Source of the DNA: Streptomyces sp. A012304
GTDB taxonomy: Bacteria > Actinomycetota > Actinomycetes > Streptomycetales > Streptomycetaceae
Direction of reading: 5' to 3'
DNA length: 64,000 nt
NCBI RefSeq assembly: GCF_026008495.1
Contig: NZ_BQUN01000098.1
Coordinates: forward strand, 1-64,000
Shown here: one piece after another, positions 25,705-34,084 of the stretch
How the letters are laid out: each line of letters starts with the position of its first letter
Position numbering within the stretch: position 1 is the first letter of the stretch
Notes under the pieces: generated by a model
Told to the model about the DNA's origin: nothing
Databases searched by the model: none
Seen by the model: the letters and a program-made list of their open reading frames with translations, nothing else
Position numbers and translations under genes: made by a program

Positions 25705-26679
25705 GTGCGCATCGCAGTCACCGGCTCCATCGCGACCGACCACCTCATGACCTTCCCCGGCCGCTTCGCCGACCAGCTCGTCGCGGACCAGCTGCACACG
25801 GTCTCGCTCTCCTTCCTGGTCGACAAGCTGGACGTACGCCGCGGTGGCGTGGGCGCGAACATCGCCTTCGGGATGGGCCAGCTCGGCACCCGGCCGATCC
25901 TGGTCGGCGCCGCCGGCGCCGACTTCGACGAGTACCGGGCCTGGCTGGACCGGCACGGCGTCGACACCGCCTCGGTGCGCATCTCCGAGACGCTGCACAC
26001 CGCCCGCTTCGTGTGCACCACGGACGCCGACCACAACCAGATCGGCTCCTTCTACACCGGCGCGATGAGCGAGGCCCGTCTCATCGAGCTGAAGACCGTC
26101 GCCGACCGCGTCGGCGGCCTCGACCTGGTCCTGATCGGCGCCGACGACCCGGAGGCGATGCTCCGGCACACCGAGGAGTGCCGGACCCGCTCGATCCCCT
26201 TCGCCGCCGACTTCTCCCAGCAGATCGCCCGGATGGAGGGCGAGGAGATCCGCATCCTGCTCGACGGGGCGACCTATCTCTTCTCCAACGAGTACGAGAA
26301 GGGCCTCATCGAGTCCAAGACCGGCTGGAGCGACGAGGAGATCCTCGGCAAGGTCGGCCACCGCGTCACCACTCTCGGCTCGCGCGGCGTGCGCATCGAG
26401 CGGGCCGGCGAGGACCCGATCGAGGTCGGCTGCCCCGAGGAGGAGCGCAAGGCCGACCCGACCGGCGTCGGCGACGCCTTCCGCGCCGGCTTCCTGTCGG
26501 GACTGGCCTGGGGCGTCTCCCTGGAGCGCGCCGCCCAGATCGGCTGCATGCTCGCCACCCTCGTCATCGAGACGGTCGGCACCCAGGAGTACCAGCTGCG
26601 CCGCGTCCACTTCATGGACCGCTTCACCAAGGCCTACGGCCACGACGCCGCCGCCGAGGTCAAGAAGCACCTCGCCTGA
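25705..26679 (+). CDS. PfkB-family sugar/nucleoside kinase, AdoK-like
   Basis: 324 residues, the same length as mycobacterial adenosine kinase AdoK, which it resembles from the N-terminus (MRIAVTGSIATDHLMTFPGRF) through NIAFGMGQLG to the catalytic PfkB motif DPTGVGDAFRAGFLSG (Asp base in GVGDAF). Likely phosphorylates adenosine or another nucleoside/sugar. GTG start with AGGAG about 11 nt upstream; TAGCGT at 25661-25666 is a good -10. In M. tuberculosis the homologue also lies close to ctaC and an erpA-like gene, supporting orthology. Confidence 0.9.
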   Translation: MRIAVTGSIATDHLMTFPGRFADQLVADQLHTVSLSFLVDKLDVRRGGVGANIAFGMGQLGTRPILVGAAGADFDEYRAWLDRHGVDTASVRISETLHTARFVCTTDADHNQIGSFYTGAMSEARLIELKTVADRVGGLDLVLIGADDPEAMLRHTEECRTRSIPFAADFSQQIARMEGEEIRILLDGATYLFSNEYEKGLIESKTGWSDEEILGKVGHRVTTLGSRGVRIERAGEDPIEVGCPEEERKADPTGVGDAFRAGFLSGLAWGVSLERAAQIGCMLATLVIETVGTQEYQLRRVHFMDRFTKAYGHDAAAEVKKHLA

Positions 26680-26690
26680 CGCCGGCCCTC

Positions 26691-28073
26691 TCACGCCGTC
26701 CGGCGGACCAGGTACGCCGTGCCCCGGTCCGCCGGTTCCTCTCCGACGTACTCCTGCCCCCGCATCTCGCACCAGGCGGGGATGTCCAGCCGCGCCGCCT
26801 CGTCGTCGGCCAGGACGCGGACCGTGCCGCCCACCGGCACATCGCCGATGACCTTCGCCAGCTCGATCACCGGGATCGGGCAGCGCCTGCCGAGAGCGTC
26901 CACGACCAGCACGTCGTCCCCCGTGGCGGCCACGGGCGTGGACGCGGGCGCCCCGAGCTTCTCGCGCACCCCGGCCACCACCCCCGGCAGCACCGCCAGG
27001 AACCGCTCCACGTCCTCCGCCACCGTCCCCGGCGGCAGCGACACCCGCACGTTCCCCTCGCTCAGCACCCCCATCGCCCGCAGCACATGGCTCGGCGTCA
27101 GCGTGCTGCTCGTGCACGAGGAACCGGACGAGACCGAGAAGCCCTCCCGGTCCAGCTCGTGCAGCAGGGTCTCCCCGTCGACATAGAGGCACGAGAAGGT
27201 CACGATCCCGGGCAGCCGCCGCTCCGCGTCCCCGACCACCTCCACATCGGGCACCAGCCCGGGCACCCGCGCCCGGATCCGCTCCGTCAGCTCCCGCAGC
27301 CGCACCGCCTCGGCCGCCGCCTGGGCCCGCACCGCCCGCAGCGAGGCCGCCGCCGCCACGATCGCCGGCAGGTTCTCGAACCCGGCCGCCCGCCCCGACT
27401 CCCGCTCGTCCACCGGCCCTTGGACCGCGAACCGCACCCCCTTGCGCACGGCCAGCAGCCCCACCCCCGACGGGCCGCCCCACTTGTGCGCGCTCGCCGC
27501 CAGCAGCGACCAGGGCCCCTCCACCGGCCCCCACCCGAGCGTCTGGGCCGCGTCCACCAGCAACGGCACCCCCGCCTCCCGGCACACCTCGGCCACCGCC
27601 GCCACCGGCTGCTCGGTGCCCACCTCGTGGTTGGCGGACTGAAGACAGGCCAGCGCGGTGTCCGGGCGCAGGGCCTCCTCGTACGCCTCGACCGTCACCG
27701 CGCCCGTCCGCAGCACCGGCACCCGCGTCACCGTCCCGCCCTCCGCCTCGAACGTCTCGGCCGAATGGAGCACCGAGGAGTGTTCGACGGATGACACGAT
27801 CAGGTGGCGTCCGACCCGCCGCCGCCCCGCCAGCGCCCCCGCGATCCCGGAGTGCACGGCCCGCGTCCCCGACGAGGTGAAGACCAGCTCGTCCGGACGG
27901 CACCCCACGGCCTCCGCCGCCGCCTCCCGGGCCGCGTCGAGCAGCATCCGCGCCCGCCGCCCCTCCCGGTACAGCCGCGAGGGATCCGCCCACCCCTCGT
28001 CCAGAGCGGCCGACAGGGCCTGACGGGCGACGGGATGAAGGGGAGCGGCGGAGGCGGCATCGAAGTAGGACAC
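26691..28073 (-). CDS. Cysteine desulfurase fused to a TusA-type sulfur carrier
   Basis: 460 residues in two enzymes. Residues 1-365 are a NifS/IscS-like PLP enzyme: PLP lysine K197 in SAHKWGGPSGVG, HS contact VEHSS, and the persulfide cysteine C320 in SSGSSCTSS. Residues about 385-460 are TusA-like, with the sulfur-accepting cysteine C398 in RRCPIPVIELAK. The fusion would pass sulfur from cysteine directly to the carrier for tRNA thiolation or cofactor synthesis (inferred). GTG start at 28073, possibly leaderless. Convergent with the AdoK-like gene and divergent from ctaC. Confidence 0.92.
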   Translation of the reverse strand: MSYFDAASAAPLHPVARQALSAALDEGWADPSRLYREGRRARMLLDAAREAAAEAVGCRPDELVFTSSGTRAVHSGIAGALAGRRRVGRHLIVSSVEHSSVLHSAETFEAEGGTVTRVPVLRTGAVTVEAYEEALRPDTALACLQSANHEVGTEQPVAAVAEVCREAGVPLLVDAAQTLGWGPVEGPWSLLAASAHKWGGPSGVGLLAVRKGVRFAVQGPVDERESGRAAGFENLPAIVAAAASLRAVRAQAAAEAVRLRELTERIRARVPGLVPDVEVVGDAERRLPGIVTFSCLYVDGETLLHELDREGFSVSSGSSCTSSTLTPSHVLRAMGVLSEGNVRVSLPPGTVAEDVERFLAVLPGVVAGVREKLGAPASTPVAATGDDVLVVDALGRRCPIPVIELAKVIGDVPVGGTVRVLADDEAARLDIPAWCEMRGQEYVGEEPADRGTAYLVRRTA

Positions 28074-28110
28074 ACCTCAACGCTAGAACGTGCGGCCGCG
28101 AGGGCGCCCC

Positions 28111-28160
28111 ACAGGGGCGCGGGGAACCGCGGGACAACGCCCCACGCACACGCAGCCGCC
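28111..28160. repeat. Dispersed GGGGCGCGGGG-type intergenic repeat, copy 2
   Basis: acaggggcgcggggaaccgc followed by a C-rich arm ending cgcagccgcc, in the 260-nt divergent gap between the desulfurase and ctaC. Same family as 2371-2421 and 58156-58205. Confidence 0.6.
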
Positions 28161-28333
28161 AAACAAGCGAACCACCCGAGCCACTAGGCACCCCTCCCCG
28201 CGAACCCCCGAAGGGCGTCGGCTAGGGTTTGGTCCGCATAAACATCCAAACCCCTGCCCGACGCAGGGCGGCGACCGACCAGCGAGAAGGCCGCAGCCGA
28301 TCCGCGCGGGCGAGACTCTCGGGAAGGCGCTAC

Positions 28334-29293
28334 GTGAGTCCCAACGGCTCCGACCGCTCGCCGCGGCGCCCGATGCGGCGGAAGCTGCTGCAGGCATTGA
28401 CCGCGGGCCTGGTCCTGGCGACCGCCACCGGTTGCACATACGAGGACTTCCCCCGCCTCGGTATGCCCACCCCGACCACGGAAGAGGCTCCGCGGATCCT
28501 CTCCCTGTGGCAGGGCTCCTGGGCTGCCGCGCTGGCCACCGGCGTGCTGGTGTGGGGCCTGATCCTGTGGAGTGCTTTCTTCCACCGGCGCAGCCGCACG
28601 AAGGTCGAAGTTCCTCCGCAGACCCGGTACAACATGCCCATCGAGGCGCTGTACACGGTCGTTCCGATCATCATCGTCTCGGTGCTGTTCTACTTCACGG
28701 CACGTGACGAGTCGAAGCTGCTCAGTCTGGAGAAGAAGCCCGACGTCACGGTCAACGTGGTCGGCTTCCAGTGGAGCTGGTGCTTCAACTACATCGAGAA
28801 CGTCGACGGTTCCAGCGGCGACGCGAAGACCGACAAGAAGCTGGACGCGATCCCGGAACGGTACAAGAAGGACTTCCCGGCCGACGCCGGCGGCGTCTAC
28901 ACCTGCGGCGTCCCCGGTGAGCGGAACCCGCAGACGGGCAACCCCGGCCCGACCCTCTGGCTCCCCGAGGGCAAGACGGTCCGCTTCGTCCTCACCTCGC
29001 GTGACGTCATCCACTCCTTCTGGGTGGTGCCGTTCCTGATGAAGCAGGACGTCATCCCGGGCCACACCAACGCCTTCCAGGTGACCCCCAACAAGGAGGG
29101 CACCTTCCTGGGCAAGTGCGCCGAGCTCTGCGGCGTCGACCACTCGCGCATGCTGTTCAACGTGAAGGTCGTCTCTCCCGAGCGTTACGAGCAGCACCTC
29201 AAGGACCTCGCCAAGAAGGGGCAGACCGGTTACGTTCCCGCTGGCATCGAGCAGACGAGCCACGAGAAGGAACGGGAGTCGAACATCCTGTGA
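28334..29293 (+). CDS. ctaC: Cytochrome c oxidase subunit II
   Basis: Carries the CuA centre that takes electrons from the QcrC cytochrome c domain to subunit I of the aa3 oxidase. 319 residues. Lipoprotein signal peptide with lipobox ATGC (C34), two membrane helices (about residues 60-80 and 100-122), and a cupredoxin domain with CuA ligands H227 (HSFWV), C262 and C266 (CAELCG), H270 and M273 (HSRM). GTG start with GGAAGG 6 nt upstream. It overlaps ctaD by GTGA, the first of the coupled ctaC-ctaD-ctaF run. Confidence 0.97.
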   Translation: MSPNGSDRSPRRPMRRKLLQALTAGLVLATATGCTYEDFPRLGMPTPTTEEAPRILSLWQGSWAAALATGVLVWGLILWSAFFHRRSRTKVEVPPQTRYNMPIEALYTVVPIIIVSVLFYFTARDESKLLSLEKKPDVTVNVVGFQWSWCFNYIENVDGSSGDAKTDKKLDAIPERYKKDFPADAGGVYTCGVPGERNPQTGNPGPTLWLPEGKTVRFVLTSRDVIHSFWVVPFLMKQDVIPGHTNAFQVTPNKEGTFLGKCAELCGVDHSRMLFNVKVVSPERYEQHLKDLAKKGQTGYVPAGIEQTSHEKERESNIL

Positions 29294-31020
29294 GCATCCT
29301 CAACGAACCCCAGGGTGCCGCGGCAGCAGGGTCCCACTATGAGGACGAGCTGCCGGTGCGGCGCCAGCGGCGCGGTGAAGTCGTCGTCAAGTGGCTGACC
29401 ACCACCGACCACAAGACGATCGGCACGCTGTACCTCGTCACGTCCTTCGCGTTCTTCGTCATCGGTGGCGTGATGGCGCTCTTCATGCGCGCCGAGCTGG
29501 CCCGTCCGGGCCTGCAGATCATGTCGAACGAGCAGTTCAACCAGGCGTTCACGATGCACGGCACGATCATGCTGCTGATGTTCGCGACGCCGCTGTTCGC
29601 CGGTTTCGCGAACTGGATCATGCCGCTGCAGATCGGCGCGCCCGACGTGGCGTTCCCGCGGCTGAACATGTTCGCCTACTGGCTCTACCTGTTCGGCTCG
29701 CTCATCGCCGTCGGCGGCTTCCTCACCCCCAACGGCGCTGCCGACTTCGGCTGGTTCGCCTACTCCCCGCTGTCGGACGCGGTCCGCAGCCCGGGCATCG
29801 GCGCCGACATGTGGATCATGGGTCTGGCCTTCTCCGGCTTCGGCACCATCCTCGGCTCGGTCAACTTCATCACCACGATCATCTGCATGCGCGCACCGGG
29901 CATGACCATGTTCCGCATGCCGATCTTCGTGTGGAACGTCCTGCTGACGGCCGTCCTGGTCCTGCTGGCCTTCCCGGTCCTCGCGGCCGCGCTGTTCGCC
30001 CTGGAGGCGGACCGCAAGTTCGGCGCCCATGTCTTCGACGCGGCCAACGGCGGCGCGTTGCTGTGGCAACACCTCTTCTGGTTCTTCGGCCACCCAGAGG
30101 TGTACATCATCGCCCTGCCGTTCTTCGGCATCATCAGTGAGATCATCCCGGTCTTCTCCCGCAAGCCGATGTTCGGCTACATGGGCCTGATCGCCGCGAC
30201 GATCGCCATCGCCGGTCTGTCCGTGACCGTGTGGGCGCACCACATGTACGTCACAGGCGGTGTACTGCTGCCGTTCTTCTCCTTCATGACGTTCCTCATC
30301 GCCGTCCCGACCGGTGTGAAGTTCTTCAACTGGATCGGCACGATGTGGAAGGGCTCGTTGTCCTTCGAGACCCCGATGCTCTGGGCGACCGGCTTCCTGA
30401 TCACCTTCACCTTCGGTGGTCTGACCGGTGTCATCCTGGCCTCGCCGCCGATGGACTTCCACGTCTCGGACTCGTACTTCGTGGTGGCGCACTTCCACTA
30501 CGTGGTGTTCGGCACCGTCGTCTTCGCGATGTTCGCCGGCTTCCACTTCTGGTGGCCGAAGATGACCGGCAAGCTGCTCGACGAGCGCCTCGGCAAGATC
30601 ACCTTCTGGACGCTGTTCATCGGCTTCCACGGCACGTTCCTGGTCCAGCACTGGCTGGGCGCCGAGGGCATGCCGCGCCGCTACGCGGACTACCTGGCCG
30701 CCGACGGCTTCACCGCCCTGAACACGATCTCGACGATCAGCTCGTTCGTGCTCGGCCTGTCGATCCTGCCGTTCTTCTACAACATCTGGAAGACGGCCAA
30801 GTACGGCAAGCCGGTCGGCGTCGACGACCCGTGGGGCTACGGCCGCTCCCTGGAGTGGGCGACCTCCTGCCCGCCGCCGCGGCACAACTTCCTCACCCTG
30901 CCGCGGATCCGCAGCGAATCCCCGGCGTTCGACCTGCACCATCCCGAGATCGCCGCGCTCGAGCAGCTCGAGCACGCCGGTGCCGGTGCCATCGCGGGCA
31001 GCAAGGAGGCCGGCAAGTGA
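29290..31020 (+). CDS. ctaD: Cytochrome c oxidase subunit I
   Basis: Catalytic heme a/a3-CuB subunit, reducing O2 to water and pumping protons. 576 residues with about twelve helices. Recognised by TTDHKTIGTLYLVTSF, the high-spin site HPEVYIIALPFFGIISE with the Tyr cross-linked to the CuB His, HHMYVTGG for CuB, and HFHYVVFGT for the heme ligands. GTG at 29290 overlaps the ctaC stop. Its stop overlaps ctaF as GTGA. Confidence 0.97.
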   Translation: MSILNEPQGAAAAGSHYEDELPVRRQRRGEVVVKWLTTTDHKTIGTLYLVTSFAFFVIGGVMALFMRAELARPGLQIMSNEQFNQAFTMHGTIMLLMFATPLFAGFANWIMPLQIGAPDVAFPRLNMFAYWLYLFGSLIAVGGFLTPNGAADFGWFAYSPLSDAVRSPGIGADMWIMGLAFSGFGTILGSVNFITTIICMRAPGMTMFRMPIFVWNVLLTAVLVLLAFPVLAAALFALEADRKFGAHVFDAANGGALLWQHLFWFFGHPEVYIIALPFFGIISEIIPVFSRKPMFGYMGLIAATIAIAGLSVTVWAHHMYVTGGVLLPFFSFMTFLIAVPTGVKFFNWIGTMWKGSLSFETPMLWATGFLITFTFGGLTGVILASPPMDFHVSDSYFVVAHFHYVVFGTVVFAMFAGFHFWWPKMTGKLLDERLGKITFWTLFIGFHGTFLVQHWLGAEGMPRRYADYLAADGFTALNTISTISSFVLGLSILPFFYNIWKTAKYGKPVGVDDPWGYGRSLEWATSCPPPRHNFLTLPRIRSESPAFDLHHPEIAALEQLEHAGAGAIAGSKEAGK

Positions 31021-31415
31021 AGATCCAGGGCAAGATGTTCATCTGGCTGAGCGTCTTCGTCCTCGCCATGGCGATCGTCTATGGCGTGTGGTCGAAGGAG
31101 CCGGCCGGCACCACGGCCCTCTTCCTGGCCTTCGGCCTGTGCATCATGGTCGGCTTCTACCTGGGCTTCACCGCCCGGCGGGTCGACACCGGTGCCCAGG
31201 ACAACAAGGAGGCGGACGTCGCGGATGACGCCGGCGAGCTGGGCTTCTTCAGCCCGCACAGCTGGCAGCCGCTGTCCCTGGCCGTCGGTGGCGCCCTCTC
31301 CTTCCTGGCGGTCGCGGTCGGCTGGTGGCTGCTCTACTTCTCCGCCCCGCTGATCATGATCGGCCTCTGGGGCTGGGTCTTCGAGTACTACCGCGGTGAG
31401 AACCGCACCCAGTAA
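31017..31415 (+). CDS. ctaF: Cytochrome c oxidase subunit IV (actinobacterial)
   Basis: 132-residue membrane protein with four helices, MFIWLSVFVLAMAIVYGV to the final helices near PLIMIGLWGWVFEYY, the pattern of the small CtaF subunit of the actinobacterial aa3 oxidase. GTG start overlaps the ctaD stop, so translation is coupled. A strong terminator follows. Confidence 0.93.
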   Translation: MKIQGKMFIWLSVFVLAMAIVYGVWSKEPAGTTALFLAFGLCIMVGFYLGFTARRVDTGAQDNKEADVADDAGELGFFSPHSWQPLSLAVGGALSFLAVAVGWWLLYFSAPLIMIGLWGWVFEYYRGENRTQ

Positions 31416-31433
31416 CACGCGCTGAACACGGCA

Positions 31434-31475
31434 GAGCCCGGACACTCCGTCAGGAGCGTCCGGGCTCCCGCTTTT
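31434..31475 (+). terminator. Rho-independent-like terminator of ctaCDF
   Basis: GAGCCCGGAC pairs perfectly with GTCCGGGCTC, with an inner CTCC-GTCA-GGAG stem, followed by cttttg. Lies 18 nt after the ctaF stop. Confidence 0.93.
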
Positions 31476-31546
31476 GGCGTAACGCCCGTCCTCCGTACGG
31501 GTCTCCCGGCGCGCCACCGTTGACAGGGCTTCCTAGCGTGAACTCC

Positions 31547-32809
31547 ATGAGCCACGCTGAGTCTCCCCGCCCCCGCCCCGTCGTCGGCCGCACCCTCCTG
31601 GGGCTCGCCCTCATAGTCGGCGCGACGGCGTGCGGCGCGGACGGCAACCCCCTGGCCGCACGCCCCTACGACGCGACCGACCAGATCTCCTTCAAGGGCC
31701 CCACGGGCGAAGGCCGCAAGGCCGACCCGGACAAGCCCCTGGAGATCACCGCGGCGGACTCGGGCGGCCGCATCACGGACGTCACCGCGGTGGACGCCGC
31801 GGGCCGCTGGGTGGCGGGCGAACTCTCCGCCGACGGCGCCCGCTGGCACAGCACCGAGCCGCTGGCCGCGGACGCCCGCTACACGGTGCGCGTGAGCACC
31901 GAGGACGAGGACGGCGCCCCCGGCCGCCGCGTGCTGACCTTCGACACGGGCAAGCCCACCGGCAAGAAGCGCCTGACGGTGGCGTTCGGCCCCAAGACGG
32001 GCACCTACGGCGTCGGCCAGCCCGTCACCGCGGAACTGAGCCAGCCCGTCAAGGACCCCGCCCAGCGGGCCGTCATCGAACGCGCCCTGAAGGTCGACGC
32101 CAAGCCCTTCGCGCAGGGCGCCTGGCACTGGGTGGACGACAAGAAGCTCCACTACCGCCCGAAGGACTACTGGCCCGCCCACGCCGAGGTCCACGTCCAC
32201 AGCAACCTGGAGGGCATAAAGATCGGCGACCGGCTGTGGGGCGGCAGGAGCAAGGACCTGCGCTTCACCATCGGCGACCGCGTCATCGCCGTCACGGACG
32301 CCGCGTCCCACTCGCTGGCCTTCTACAAGAACGGCGAGGAGATCAAACGGATCCCCGTCACCACCGGCAAGCCCGGCTTCGAGACCCGCAACGGCGTCAA
32401 GGTCATCCTGGGCAAGGAGTACTTCGTACGCATGCGCGGCACCACCGTCGGCATCGCCGAGGGCTCCGCGGACTCCTACGACCTGCCCGTCTACTACGCG
32501 GCCCGCGTCACCTGGAGCGGCGAGTACGTGCACGCCGCCCCCTGGTCCGTCGGCTCCCAGGGCCACGCCAACGTCAGCCACGGCTGCACCGGCATGAGCA
32601 CCGAGAACGCCCAGTGGTTCTTCGACAACGTCCGCGAGGGCGACGTCGTGCAGGTCGTCAACAGCCAGGGCCACACGATGGAGACCTTCGGCAACGGCTT
32701 CGGCGAGTGGAACCTCGACTGGACGAAGTGGAGCGCGGGCAGCGCCCTGACCGGCGGCGGGCAGAAGACACCGCAGGACACGTCGAGGCTCCGGCCGGCG
32801 GCCGTGTGA
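31547..32809 (+). CDS. L,D-transpeptidase lipoprotein (YkuD)
   Basis: 420 residues. Signal peptide with probable lipobox ATAC, so lipid-anchored on the cell surface. Immunoglobulin-like domains precede a YkuD domain whose catalytic motif is visible as HANVSHGCTGM (about residues 340-351, nucleophile Cys). Makes 3-3 crosslinks in peptidoglycan, as in mycobacterial Ldt enzymes. ATG 31547 is chosen for the signal peptide. TAGCGT lies 7 nt before it, so the mRNA may be leaderless. Separate unit from ctaCDF. Confidence 0.93.
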   Translation: MSHAESPRPRPVVGRTLLGLALIVGATACGADGNPLAARPYDATDQISFKGPTGEGRKADPDKPLEITAADSGGRITDVTAVDAAGRWVAGELSADGARWHSTEPLAADARYTVRVSTEDEDGAPGRRVLTFDTGKPTGKKRLTVAFGPKTGTYGVGQPVTAELSQPVKDPAQRAVIERALKVDAKPFAQGAWHWVDDKKLHYRPKDYWPAHAEVHVHSNLEGIKIGDRLWGGRSKDLRFTIGDRVIAVTDAASHSLAFYKNGEEIKRIPVTTGKPGFETRNGVKVILGKEYFVRMRGTTVGIAEGSADSYDLPVYYAARVTWSGEYVHAAPWSVGSQGHANVSHGCTGMSTENAQWFFDNVREGDVVQVVNSQGHTMETFGNGFGEWNLDWTKWSAGSALTGGGQKTPQDTSRLRPAAV

Positions 32810-32818
32810 CGGACGCTC

Positions 32819-33220
32819 CTAGACGCTCAGAGCCGTCTTCCCGCGCAGCAGGGAGGCCAGCGCCCCGGCGAACTCCACCGGCTCCACCGGCAGCGTCACC
32901 GCCGCGTCGGCCCGGCTCCAGGTCGCCAGCCAGGCGTCCTGCGGCCGTCCGATCAGCAGCAGCACCGGCGGGCACCGGAAGACCTCGTCCTTGATCTGCC
33001 GGCACAGCCCCATGCCGCCCATGGGCACGGCCTCGCCGTCCAGGACGACGGCGTCGATGCCGCCCTTGTCGAGTTCCTTGACGACGGCGGCCGGCGTCGC
33101 GCACTCCAGGAACTCCACCACGGGGGCGTCCGGAGCGGGCCTGCGCCCGGTCGCGAGCCGTACCTGCTCTCGCGTGTTGGAGTCGTCGCTGTAGACCAGC
33201 ACCGTGGCGGTCGGCTGCAT
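32819..33220 (-). CDS. Stand-alone receiver-like protein, degenerate
   Basis: 133 residues forming only a CheY-like receiver. Acidic pocket SDDS (D12, D13) and phosphoacceptor-like D61 in AVVLDGEAVPMGG are kept. The conserved Lys-Pro of the last strand is replaced by Leu-Pro (TLPVEP), so phosphorylation chemistry may be impaired. ATG 33220 with GGAGGAACA upstream. It lies between ctaF and ctaE, divergent from ctaE. Homologues occupy this spot in other Streptomyces as far as I recall; no output domain and no cognate kinase nearby. Confidence 0.85.
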   Translation of the reverse strand: MQPTATVLVYSDDSNTREQVRLATGRRPAPDAPVVEFLECATPAAVVKELDKGGIDAVVLDGEAVPMGGMGLCRQIKDEVFRCPPVLLLIGRPQDAWLATWSRADAAVTLPVEPVEFAGALASLLRGKTALSV

Positions 33221-33387
33221 TGTTCCTCCGAAGACGTCAGCGTCGTACGGACAGGCCCGTGGGGCGGATGTTACTCCCCTGAACACCCTGTCAACAGCTG
33301 TCCGACCACGGCCGGGATGGGCCATCCGGGCACTACACCACGGGTGGACACTCCGAACGGCACCCCCCGGAGTGAGGGCGGGATAAG

Positions 33388-33408
33388 CGACCGACATAAT
33401 GTCGGTCG
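33388..33408. promoter_or_regulatory. Perfect 21-bp palindrome over the ctaE start
   Basis: CGACCGACAT, central A, then ATGTCGGTCG. It covers the ATG at 33399-33401 and a CATAAT -10-like hexamer, and ends just at a second possible GTG start (33408). Could be a repressor operator or an mRNA hairpin on the start codon. Confidence 0.7.
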
Positions 33409-34019
33409 TGGCGACAGCAACGACAGTAGACAAGGGTCACGCGCACCCGTCGGTCAATCGACCGAACCTCACCAGCGTCGGAACCATCATCTGGCTGAGT
33501 TCCGAGCTGATGTTCTTCGCGGCCCTCTTCGCGATGTACTTCACCCTGCGATCGGTGACGGGTCCGGACTTCTGGCACGAGAAGGCGGACGCCCTGAACT
33601 TCCCGTTCTCGGCGACGAACACCACGATCCTGGTGCTCTCCTCCCTCACCTGCCAGCTCGGCGTGTTCGCCGCCGAGCGCGGGGACGTGAAGAAGCTCCG
33701 GGGCTGGTTCATCGTCACCTTCATCATGGGTGCGATCTTCATCGGCGGTCAGGTGTACGAGTACACCGAGCTGGTCAAGCACGAGGGCCTCTCGCTCTCC
33801 TCCGACCCCTACGGCTCGGTCTTCTACCTGACCACCGGCTTCCACGGACTGCACGTGACGGGCGGACTCATCGCCTTCCTGCTGGTCCTCGGGCGCACCT
33901 ACGCGGCCAGGAGGTTCACCCACGAGCAGGCGACCGCCGCGATCGTCGTGTCCTACTACTGGCACTTCGTCGATGTCGTCTGGATCGGCCTCTTCGCCAC
34001 GATCTACATGATCAAGTAG
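33399..34019 (+). CDS. ctaE: Cytochrome c oxidase subunit III
   Basis: 206 residues, five to six membrane helices, family motifs IIWLSSELMFFAALFAMYFTLR, FHGLHVTGGLIAF and SYYWHFVDVVWIGLFATIY. Stabilises subunit I and the proton path of the aa3 oxidase. ATG 33399 is the annotated-style start; GTG 33408 is an alternative if the message is leaderless. First gene of the ctaE-qcrC-qcrA-qcrB run. Confidence 0.96.
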   Translation: MSVVATATTVDKGHAHPSVNRPNLTSVGTIIWLSSELMFFAALFAMYFTLRSVTGPDFWHEKADALNFPFSATNTTILVLSSLTCQLGVFAAERGDVKKLRGWFIVTFIMGAIFIGGQVYEYTELVKHEGLSLSSDPYGSVFYLTTGFHGLHVTGGLIAFLLVLGRTYAARRFTHEQATAAIVVSYYWHFVDVVWIGLFATIYMIK

Positions 34020-34084
34020 CCGGGCCCGCTCCCGCACCCATCCCAGAAGCATCGACGCAGAAGATCCTGACACCGGGGTAATCC

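Noticed and set aside
31520..31539. TTGACA and TAGCGT as a standard promoter for the L,D-transpeptidase
   Set aside because: The gap between them is 8 nt, far below the 16-19 nt needed. The -10 alone may serve a leaderless start.
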